The notes under the pieces were generated by a model. The model saw only the letters and a list, made by a program, of their open reading frames with translations. It had not been told where the DNA came from and searched no databases. From positions 1-8,323 of the forward strand of contig JABDQZ010000171.1 of NCBI GenBank assembly GCA_013041975.1: a stretch of 8,323 nt of DNA, read 5' to 3'. Shown piece after piece: positions 1 through 6,303 of the stretch (the first letter of the stretch is position 1; every line of letters starts with the position of its first letter). The DNA is from Gammaproteobacteria bacterium. GTDB lineage: Bacteria; Pseudomonadota; Gammaproteobacteria; Chromatiales; Chromatiaceae. A program made the position numbers and the translations under genes.

Positions 1-876
1 TTTCCATACCTTGGCGGAACTAAGCGAATCTCCGGCATTGTAAAGTTTGTGTGTCTGGAAAAAACGGAAACCGTAATTGAGCAGTTTTAGACTTTCATCT
101 GCTCGGGACTTTTTGCTGCTGGTTCCCATCACAACACTTACCAGGCGCATGTCTTCGCGTTTGGCAGAAGAAACCAGGCAGTAGCCTGCGGCTTCAGTAT
201 GTCCGGTTTTCATGCCGTCTACTGACTTGTCGCGCCATAGCAGCTTGTTGCGATTACTTTGCGATATACCGTTGAATGTAAATGACTTCTCTGAATACCA
301 GCGATAATACTCAGGGTGCTTGCGTATGGTTGCAGATGCCATTTTGGCCATGTCTTCTGCAGTGGTGTAGTGATCAGGGTGAGGCAGACCCGAGGAATTG
401 ACAAAGTTAGTATTGAGCATGCCAAGTTTTTGCGCCTGGGTGTTCATCAGGCTGGCAAAAACCGACTCACTGCCTGCAACGTGCTCGGCGAGTGCAACGC
501 TGGCATCGTTACCCGACTGGATAATCAGGCCCTTGAGCAGGTCTTCAATCCTGACCTGTTTGCCGACCTCGATAAACATTTTAGAGCCACCGGTTTTCCA
601 GGCTTTTTCACTGATGGTGACAGGGTCGTCCAGTTTAAGATTGCCCTGAGACAGTTCTTCAAAAACAACATAGGCTGTCATCAGCTTGGTCAGGCTGGCA
701 GGTTCGAGGCGCGAATTGGCATTTTCTTCAGAGATGACATGGCCGCTGCTGAAGTCAATCAGTAAATGACCAGTGCCAGCAACTTTAGGTGGTGCTGGTG
801 TCGGGATGGCGTGGGCAGAAACTGCGGTAAACAGAAAAGATAAAGCAAGAGTGATGACTGTGCAAAAACGGTACAC
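1..876 (-). CDS. dacA: D-alanyl-D-alanine carboxypeptidase, PBP5 type (partial, C-terminus outside window)
   Basis: This periplasmic DD-carboxypeptidase removes the terminal D-Ala from peptidoglycan pentapeptides, which limits cross-linking and helps keep a regular rod shape. I read it directly from the minus strand: 292 codons without a stop, running off the window edge. It starts with GTG at 876-874, with AGGA seven bases upstream. Residues 1-23 are a signal peptide with an Ala-His-Ala cleavage site. The serine penicillin-binding motifs are SLTK (S61, K64), SGN (121-123) and KTG (223-225, followed by HTEAAGY). The sequence ends near the junction with the C-terminal beta domain. E. coli PBP5 has 403 residues, so about 100, including that domain and the membrane-anchoring amphipathic helix, are missing because of the window limit and not a mutation. 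It could equally be called dacC; paralogues PBP5 and PBP6 cannot be separated here, although the neighbours match the dacA locus. Family call is very secure. Confidence 0.95.
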   Translation of the reverse strand, partial: MYRFCTVITLALSFLFTAVSAHAIPTPAPPKVAGTGHLLIDFSSGHVISEENANSRLEPASLTKLMTAYVVFEELSQGNLKLDDPVTISEKAWKTGGSKMFIEVGKQVRIEDLLKGLIIQSGNDASVALAEHVAGSESVFASLMNTQAQKLGMLNTNFVNSSGLPHPDHYTTAEDMAKMASATIRKHPEYYRWYSEKSFTFNGISQSNRNKLLWRDKSVDGMKTGHTEAAGYCLVSSAKREDMRLVSVVMGTSSKKSRADESLKLLNYGFRFFQTHKLYNAGDSLSSAKVWK

Positions 877-883
877 GTTGTTT

Positions 884-887
884 TCCT
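884..887 (-). promoter_or_regulatory. Shine-Dalgarno site fixing the dacA GTG start
   Basis: AGGA on the minus strand lies seven bases before the GTG at 876. No in-frame ATG lies upstream, and the signal peptide begins right after the GTG, so this site decides the start. It is one of the better ribosome binding sites in the window, as fits a gene that is separated from its upstream neighbour and not overlapping it. Confidence 0.7.
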
Positions 888-912
888 GTGAAAATGTTGA
901 AGTAATAAGTTG

Positions 913-946
913 AATGTAGTGTCGCGAAATGTACGCCCAATGACAA
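913..946 (-). promoter_or_regulatory. possible weak sigma70 promoter for dacA
   Basis: The 82-nt rlpA-dacA gap is the only intergenic space in the window large enough for a promoter. On the minus strand, TTGGGC (940-935) and TACATT (918-913) are 16 bases apart. An alternative pairing is TTGTCA (946-941) with GACACT (923-918), 17 bases apart. Both match the consensus poorly in one of the two boxes. dacA of E. coli is known to be transcribed partly on its own, which makes an internal promoter reasonable, but this assignment is inference. I see no hairpin followed by a T run in this gap, so read-through from rlpA is also likely. Confidence 0.25.
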
Positions 947-958
947 TTAATGAGAACC

Positions 959-1792
959 CTAATCAATCACTGTTTTGATATTTAAAATACCAAGGTTTTC
1001 CAGTTGCAAGCTGACCTGGTCGGCAATTTGTACCTCGACCAGCGGACCTACCTGTACCCGGTAGAATGTATCTCCCTGCGTGAATGCTTCACTGATGCGT
1101 ACAGGCCGGTTGAGATCAGCGCTGAGTCTGGACTTGAGTCGCAGGGCATTATCCCTGTTTTTAAAAGCACCGGCCTGAATAAACAGGCCAGGGTGATATG
1201 AAATACTGTTACTGGCAATTGATGGATTCGGTCTGGAGATGGTCGAAGCCTGGTAACGTTCGGAAGGATTGATTGCACGTACTTCAACCAGCCCCGTTCC
1301 CTTGCGGGTTATTCCCAGTTTTTTTGCCGCAACGTAGGAAAGGTCGATGATACGATTGTGACGAAAGGGTCCCCTGTCGTTGACCTTTACAATAATCTGT
1401 CGTCCATTTTCCAGGTTGGTTACTTCAGCATAAGTGGGCAGCGGCAGAGTTTTGTGGGCAGCTGTCATGGCGTACATGTCATATTTTTCACCGCTTGAAG
1501 TCTTACGCCCATGGAATTTGTTGCCGTACCATGAAGCGATACCGCGTTCCTTGAAGCCCTGCGATGATTTCAATGTGTAGTAGCGTTTACCAAAAACCTC
1601 GTAGGAAGTCATATTCCCATAACGACTGGGTAGCTCATGTTTTGGAACAGCATTGGGAATGCTGCTGACATCAACGTATCGGTCAGGGCCACTGTCCTTT
1701 TCTTCGAAAATATCGTGGCTGCTGATTGAGCAGCCGTTAAGAATGGCTATCATCAGTATGAGGATTGGCGATAAGCGAAACAGTAAAGGCAT
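959..1792 (-). CDS. rlpA: RlpA, septal/lateral lytic transglycosylase lipoprotein with SPOR domain
   Basis: This outer-membrane lipoprotein of 277 residues cleaves glycan strands that lack stem peptides. The first 20 residues are a lipoprotein signal, with lipobox LNGC and C21 as the lipidated cysteine. A double-psi beta-barrel domain (about 83-173) begins GIASWYG. The residues reported as essential in Pseudomonas aeruginosa RlpA (E120, D123, H131, D157) line up by spacing with E102, D105, H113 and D139 here, so an active enzyme is expected. The C-terminal segment (about 200-277, starting PGLFIQAGAF) is a SPOR domain, which binds denuded glycans. The start codon overlaps the mltB stop by one base (TAATG) and has only a weak ribosome site, so translation is probably coupled to mltB. 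E. coli RlpA has no detected transglycosylase activity, and this protein looks more like the Pseudomonas type. The call is secure; activity is inferred from the residues. Confidence 0.95.
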   Translation of the reverse strand: MPLLFRLSPILILMIAILNGCSISSHDIFEEKDSGPDRYVDVSSIPNAVPKHELPSRYGNMTSYEVFGKRYYTLKSSQGFKERGIASWYGNKFHGRKTSSGEKYDMYAMTAAHKTLPLPTYAEVTNLENGRQIIVKVNDRGPFRHNRIIDLSYVAAKKLGITRKGTGLVEVRAINPSERYQASTISRPNPSIASNSISYHPGLFIQAGAFKNRDNALRLKSRLSADLNRPVRISEAFTQGDTFYRVQVGPLVEVQIADQVSLQLENLGILNIKTVID

Positions 1793-2793
1793 TATGATTC
1801 AGTGGATTTTCTTGCTTTCAGAATTTCCTGGCTTAACTGGTAAACGGCCATGGCGTACATGTTGCTATGGTTGTAGCGTGTGATGACATAGAAGTTATGC
1901 AGACCCGCCCAATATTCCTTGCCATCAGTGACCATCAGCTCAACCAGGCTGGATAACTGTTCCGGACGTATTTGTTCATCAATATCGATACCTGCTTCAC
2001 GCAAACGTTCGACAGGGATACTGGGCTTCATTCCTGCTTTAACCATTTCATTATGATGGTTGTCGACATTGCTGGCGGGTACAGTGACCGGCCGATCCCT
2101 GCGCCAGCCGTGACGACTGAAATAGCTGGCGACACTGCCGATGACATCGGTGTTGTTGTTCCAGATATCGCGCTTGCCGTCATTGTCAAAATCAATGGCG
2201 TAATGACGATAGGAAGAGGGAATAAACTGGGGCTTTCCCATGGCGCCGGCATAAGAACCGGTAGGTTCAGTCGGGTCAACTTTTTCTTCACGAGTCAGCA
2301 ATAAAAACTGTAACAGCTCCTTGCGAAAAAACTTGCTGCGGGGCGGATAATGAAAGCCGAGAGTGGTAAGGGCATCCAGTACACGATAACCACCCGTGTG
2401 TTTTCCATAGAGCGTTTCCACGCCAATAATGGCGGTGATGATCTCCGGTGGCACCCCGTATTGCTGGTAGGCCTTGTTCAGGTCTGCTTCATTTTCTTTC
2501 CAGAACTGCACGCCACCTTCAATACGTTTAGGTTTGATGAATATATTGCGGTACTGTGACCAGGTCAGTGTTTTTTCAGCGGGACGAGATATGGCGTCCA
2601 GTATCGACTGTTTTACTTTCGCCTGATCCAGTGTCTTTGTCAGAAATTGTTGGTCGAAGCCGTGTTTTTGGCTCATTTCCAAAATGAAATCCTGCTTTTC
2701 CTTTTCGGCCAGGCTGGCGTCATTATTGGCAACGGCGGTATGGGTGCACACAAATGCAGCAGCAAGTAGCAGTTTTTTATAGTGTTGTATCAT
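1792..2793 (-). CDS. mltB: MltB-family lytic murein transglycosylase (secreted, no lipobox)
   Basis: This 333-residue enzyme cleaves the MurNAc-GlcNAc bond with formation of 1,6-anhydroMurNAc. The catalytic glutamate is E126 in the motif GVETLYGK, matching E162 of E. coli MltB/Slt35. Other family signatures follow: YAGAMGKPQFIPSSY (181-195) and an EF-hand-like calcium loop DFDNDGKRDIW (201-211) with D201, D203, D205 and D209. The N-terminus is an ordinary signal peptide with probable cleavage after AVA (20-22). The only nearby cysteine, C16, sits in a context (AFVC) that does not fit a lipobox. The protein should therefore be soluble in the periplasm, like Pseudomonas SltB1, and not lipid-anchored like E. 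coli MltB. The start overlaps the rodA stop by four bases (ATGA) without a clear ribosome site, which points to coupled translation. An sltB1 label would be equally defensible. Confidence 0.95.
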   Translation of the reverse strand: MIQHYKKLLLAAAFVCTHTAVANNDASLAEKEKQDFILEMSQKHGFDQQFLTKTLDQAKVKQSILDAISRPAEKTLTWSQYRNIFIKPKRIEGGVQFWKENEADLNKAYQQYGVPPEIITAIIGVETLYGKHTGGYRVLDALTTLGFHYPPRSKFFRKELLQFLLLTREEKVDPTEPTGSYAGAMGKPQFIPSSYRHYAIDFDNDGKRDIWNNNTDVIGSVASYFSRHGWRRDRPVTVPASNVDNHHNEMVKAGMKPSIPVERLREAGIDIDEQIRPEQLSSLVELMVTDGKEYWAGLHNFYVITRYNHSNMYAMAVYQLSQEILKARKSTES

Positions 2794-3926
2794 GTCGGTA
2801 GTAATTTTCGGTGTGTGTGAATAGACATCAGTATGCCAAAACCTGCCATCAATGTGACTAGGGATGTTCCCCCATAGCTGATTAAGGGTAGTGGTACACC
2901 AACGACTGGAAGAATGCCTGACACCATCCCGGTATTAACAAACAGGTAAACAAAAAACACCAGTATCAGTGATCCGCCGAGCAGGCGACTATAGGTGTCC
3001 TGTCCTCGTGAAGCAATGTAAAGTCCACGGATAATGATGAACAGGTAGAGACTGAGCAGCAGCAGAATACCGATAAAGCCGAATTCTTCAGCCATTACCG
3101 CGAAAATAAAGTCGGTGTGCCGTTCGGGTAGAAAATCCAGATTCGACTGTGTGCCATTGAGCCAGCCTTTGCCGTAAACTCCACCGGAGCCGATGGCGAT
3201 CTTAGACTGGATGATATGGTAGCCAGAGCCCAACGGGTCACTTTCCGGGTTCATGAATGTCAGTACACGCTGGCGCTGATAATCTTTCATGAAAAACCAT
3301 AATGCAGGGGCCAGTGCGGTCAAAGAAGCTAGTGCACCACCGATAATGCGCCAGCTGATGCCCGCCAGAAACAGTGCGAATATGCCTGCACTGGCGACCA
3401 GTAAGGACGTGCCAAGATCAGGCTGTTTGAAGATCAGCAGTACCGGGATAATGATAAGCACCAGGCTGAAAAGCAGGCGTTTCCAGTCGGGTGGTAAAGG
3501 TTTTTCTGCCAGGAACCAGGCGATCATCATTGGTACAGCCAGTTTGACCATTTCAGAAGGCTGGAACCTGAAAAAGCCCAAGTCCAGCCAGCGTTGTGCG
3601 CCTTTACCCATTTGACCGAAAACCAGTACCGCTACCAGTAAGGCGATGCCCACCAGATAAAGCCACGGGCTCCAGCGTTTCAGTGTTGCCGGGTGAATCT
3701 GGGCGGCAATCAGCATGACAAAAAATGCCAGTCCCAGCCGTATCAACTGTCTCTGAATTTGGCCTATGTCCTGGCCGCTGGCTGAATATAAAACAGCCAA
3801 TCCCAGGCCGCAGAGTAATAACAGTCCAACAAGCAGAGGCAAGTCAAGGTGAATAAAATCCAGCGCACCCTGAGGCTTGACCGGACCGGATGGTGTGAGT
3901 TCCTTGTTGGGGGGGGAAACAGGCAT
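2790..3926 (-). CDS. rodA: RodA, SEDS-family peptidoglycan glycosyltransferase
   Basis: RodA (also mrdB) is the inner-membrane polymerase that joins lipid II into glycan strands, working with PBP2. The protein has 378 residues and many hydrophobic segments, as expected for the ten-helix SEDS fold. Signatures include LYSASGQD (46-53), GAQRWLDLG (109-117), FQPSE (121-125), FKQPDLGTS (166-174), LPERHTDFIF (266-275) and PLPLISYGGTS (345-355). D272 in HTDF corresponds to the essential catalytic aspartate of the family (D262 in E. coli RodA). The ATG overlaps the mrdA stop by one base (TGATG), so synthesis of polymerase and transpeptidase is probably coupled. A poorly conserved N-terminal cytoplasmic stretch (about 1-25) contains eight consecutive C bases over codons 4-6. 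The first later in-frame ATG is at residue 71, so the start is well constrained. Confidence 0.97.
   Translation of the reverse strand: MPVSPPNKELTPSGPVKPQGALDFIHLDLPLLVGLLLLCGLGLAVLYSASGQDIGQIQRQLIRLGLAFFVMLIAAQIHPATLKRWSPWLYLVGIALLVAVLVFGQMGKGAQRWLDLGFFRFQPSEMVKLAVPMMIAWFLAEKPLPPDWKRLLFSLVLIIIPVLLIFKQPDLGTSLLVASAGIFALFLAGISWRIIGGALASLTALAPALWFFMKDYQRQRVLTFMNPESDPLGSGYHIIQSKIAIGSGGVYGKGWLNGTQSNLDFLPERHTDFIFAVMAEEFGFIGILLLLSLYLFIIIRGLYIASRGQDTYSRLLGGSLILVFFVYLFVNTGMVSGILPVVGVPLPLISYGGTSLVTLMAGFGILMSIHTHRKLLPT
3909..3916 (-). repeat. C8 homopolymer at the 5' end of rodA
   Basis: On the coding strand, eight consecutive C bases cover part of codons 4-6 of rodA (protein MPVSPPN). Tracts of this length can slip in replication or in sequencing. 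Gain or loss of one base here would shift the frame before the first membrane helix. As given, the tract is in frame and rodA reads through intact. Confidence 0.9.
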
Positions 3927-5797
3927 CAGCTTTGTTCATCCCCGGTTTCAGCAGGTTCAGCTTCATCCAGTAACCAGGCATCCATGATCTTTTTGGCGAT
4001 AGGTGCTGCTGCCGAGCCGCCATGACCGCCATTTTCCACAATAATCGCTACCGCGATTTGCGGATCTTCAATCGGGGCATAGGCAACAAAAAGTGCGTGG
4101 TCGCGATTTTTCTTGGAAATTTTGGTTTCGTCGTATTCTTCATCCTGCTTTACGGTAAAGACCTGTGCGGTGCCGGTTTTTCCCGCGATACGGTACTCGT
4201 CGGAGCGGATGCGCTTGGCCGTTCCCCTGATGTGTTCGACAACATTGGTCATGGCAACTTCAATATCATCCCAGTTTTGCAGTTGTTTAATGTCAATGTT
4301 TTGCTCGACTGTGCCAATATTTTCGATCAAGTCTCCGCTGGTACTGTTTTCTATACGGTCAACCACCCGTGGGGCGTGGTAGGTGCCTCCATTGGCAAAG
4401 CTGGCTGTCGCTGCTGCCAGCTGTAGCGGAGTTGTTAGATAGTATCCCTGTCCAATAGCCATGATCAGCGTTTCGCCTGGATACCATGGCTTGTTGTAGC
4501 GTCGTTTTTTCCATTCCTGTGAAGGTAATACGCCTGATAATTCACCGCCCAGGTCAATGCCGGTTTTATTTCCGAATCCAAAATTGACCAGGTAGTCATG
4601 CATTTTATTGACCCCCATTTCATGCCCAAGTTCATAAAAATAGACGTCGCAGGACTGGGTGATGGAGGCATCCATGTCCATCCACCCATGGCCTGTTTTT
4701 TTCCAGTCACGATACCTGTGGGTATGGTTGGGTAATCGATAGTAACCAGGGCAAAATTTACGACCTTGCGGCACAATGGTGTTGGTTTCCAGTCCCGCCA
4801 GGGCAATAAAAGGCTTTATCGTTGAGCCTGGTGGATACTGTCCCCGCAAAGAGCGATTGAAAAGTGGTTTGTGTTCTGATGCCTGCAAGGCCTGGTAGTC
4901 CTTGCTGCTGATACCGCTAACAAACAGGTTTGGGTCATAGCCGGGTTTACTGACCATGGCCAGAACGCCACCGGTATTAGGGTCAATGGCGACAGCGGAA
5001 CCGTTTTCCTCACCGAATGCCTGCATCGCAATACGTTGCAGTTCAGTATCAATGTGCAATACGAGGTTGGCACCGGAAGCTGGCTGCTGTTTTTCAAGTA
5101 CACGAATGGCGCGGCCCAGTGCATTGACTTCAACCTGTTGCATGCCCACCTTGCCATGTAAGGTGTCTTCGTAGAATTTTTCCACACCGTTTTTACCGAT
5201 ATGAGAGGTGCCGGCATAATTGGAGTTATCAATGATTTCCAGTTCCTTCTGGTTTATGCGCCCAACATAGCCCAGTACATGTGCCATTTCACTGGCCAGA
5301 GGATAGTGGCGAAGCAGCTTTGCTTCAATGTCGATTCCTGGAAAGCGATGGCGCTGTACCGCAATTTTTGCAACTTCTTCCTGTGTCAGGCTGATTTTAA
5401 GTGGGATGCTTTCGAAACGCCGGCGTTGCTTGATCAGGCGGTTAAAGCGTTTGAGCTCGTCTTCATTGATTTCTATCAGGGTAGAAAGCTCATCCAGCGT
5501 TTGCTGCATATCCTTGACTTGTTCCGGGGTCACTTCAAGGCTGTAGGTGGGCAGGTTCTGGGCAACGATGACACCATTGCGGTCATAGATCAGGCCACGT
5601 ACCGGCGGCAGGGGTACCAGCTTTACGCGATTATCCTGTGACAGGGTCTTGTAATGCTCATGTCCTTCGATTTGAAGCTTCATCAATTGCAAGACCAGTG
5701 CGCCCAGACAGATAGTAACGATCAGGCCTGACAATACTGCACGGTTAAGAAACAGCTGGCTTTCACGCAGGTAGTCCTTGATCTGGGTTTTCAACAT
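3926..5797 (-). CDS. mrdA: penicillin-binding protein 2, elongasome transpeptidase
   Basis: PBP2 (623 residues; mrdA, also pbpA) is the class B enzyme that cross-links new lateral-wall peptidoglycan together with RodA. A short cytoplasmic N-terminus is followed by one membrane segment (about 19-40). The pedestal region (about 60-240) starts with PPVRGLIYDRNG (64-75) and is the expected contact surface for MreC. The transpeptidase domain follows with GSTIK (catalytic S325, K328), SCD (382-384) and KTGTA (540-544). Conserved stretches YDPNLFVSGISSKDY (287-301) and YRDWKKTGHGW (362-372) match E. coli PBP2 closely. The length is close to the 633 residues of E. coli. C349, D364, H370 and C383 have the spacing of the zinc site described in Acinetobacter PBP2. 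The start lies 14 bases after mreD with no convincing ribosome binding site, but the N-terminus aligns with E. coli PBP2, so the ATG at 5797 is kept. Confidence 0.97.
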   Translation of the reverse strand: MLKTQIKDYLRESQLFLNRAVLSGLIVTICLGALVLQLMKLQIEGHEHYKTLSQDNRVKLVPLPPVRGLIYDRNGVIVAQNLPTYSLEVTPEQVKDMQQTLDELSTLIEINEDELKRFNRLIKQRRRFESIPLKISLTQEEVAKIAVQRHRFPGIDIEAKLLRHYPLASEMAHVLGYVGRINQKELEIIDNSNYAGTSHIGKNGVEKFYEDTLHGKVGMQQVEVNALGRAIRVLEKQQPASGANLVLHIDTELQRIAMQAFGEENGSAVAIDPNTGGVLAMVSKPGYDPNLFVSGISSKDYQALQASEHKPLFNRSLRGQYPPGSTIKPFIALAGLETNTIVPQGRKFCPGYYRLPNHTHRYRDWKKTGHGWMDMDASITQSCDVYFYELGHEMGVNKMHDYLVNFGFGNKTGIDLGGELSGVLPSQEWKKRRYNKPWYPGETLIMAIGQGYYLTTPLQLAAATASFANGGTYHAPRVVDRIENSTSGDLIENIGTVEQNIDIKQLQNWDDIEVAMTNVVEHIRGTAKRIRSDEYRIAGKTGTAQVFTVKQDEEYDETKISKKNRDHALFVAYAPIEDPQIAVAIIVENGGHGGSAAAPIAKKIMDAWLLDEAEPAETGDEQS

Positions 5798-5811
5798 GAG
5801 GGACAGAACAT

Positions 5812-6303
5812 CTACAGGTTACTTTGAGTGCGCTGCTGGACTTCACTCATTAAAATGAACAGCCAGGGCCAAAGCAGCAGACCAACAACCGGTTGCAGCC
5901 AGTATTCCAGGCCAGGTGTTACCTCGCTGGAAATGCCGATAATCCAATACTGTAAAGTATGTTCTATTAGCAGAAGGATAAAGACGACAAGGCTTTGCTG
6001 CCATAATGGAAAAATTCGAGTGCGCTGATAAATATTAAGTGTAATAAAGGCAATAACTGAAAGGCTCAGGGCATGAGCACCCAGCAAGTTTCCAGACAAC
6101 ACATCGAGCAAAAGCCCGGTGCCCCAGCCAGTTGTGATACCGACACGTTCCGGTGTTATCAGCCACCAGTAAATCAGTACCAGGGCCAGGAATTGTGGCC
6201 TGAGATGCGTGGCCCAGTCAGGAATGACGATAATGCTGAACAGTAAGGCCAGTAGCAGGCTTGTCATGACAGGATAAGAAGCGATGGCAGGGCGGTTATC
6301 CAT
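5812..6303 (-). CDS. mreD: MreD, rod-shape-determining inner-membrane protein
   Basis: MreD is a small polytopic membrane protein of the Rod complex that binds MreC and modulates activation of PBP2-RodA. The protein has 163 residues from this start and five or six hydrophobic segments. Family features are visible: RPQFLALVLIYWWL followed by PERVG, and the GLLLDVLSGNLLGAHAL stretch, the most conserved part of the family. A GTG codon directly precedes the chosen ATG (6306-6304) and could add one residue. AGGA at 6314-6311 is seven bases from the ATG but only four from the GTG, so I prefer the ATG. The gene overlaps the mreC stop by eight bases, as usual for this pair. It has no enzymatic motif, so identification rests on the conserved stretches and on its position. 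Confidence 0.93.
   Translation of the reverse strand: MDNRPAIASYPVMTSLLLALLFSIIVIPDWATHLRPQFLALVLIYWWLITPERVGITTGWGTGLLLDVLSGNLLGAHALSLSVIAFITLNIYQRTRIFPLWQQSLVVFILLLIEHTLQYWIIGISSEVTPGLEYWLQPVVGLLLWPWLFILMSEVQQRTQSNL

Noticed and set aside
316..765. Plus-strand open frame of 149 codons opposite dacA.
   Set aside because: It is a shadow of the strongly conserved dacA frame, shows no recognisable protein family and has no supporting start signals.
877..958. A transcription terminator between rlpA and dacA.
   Set aside because: I found no GC-rich hairpin followed by a T run on the minus strand, so the operon probably reads through into dacA.
2746..2748. C16 of MltB as a lipidated cysteine.
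   Set aside because: The preceding residues (AFVC) do not fit a lipobox because Val occupies the position that needs Gly, Ala or Ser, and a normal AVA cleavage site follows.
5201..5641. Plus-strand open frame of 146 codons opposite mrdA.
   Set aside because: It lies wholly within the PBP2 pedestal region on the other strand and shows no independent coding evidence.
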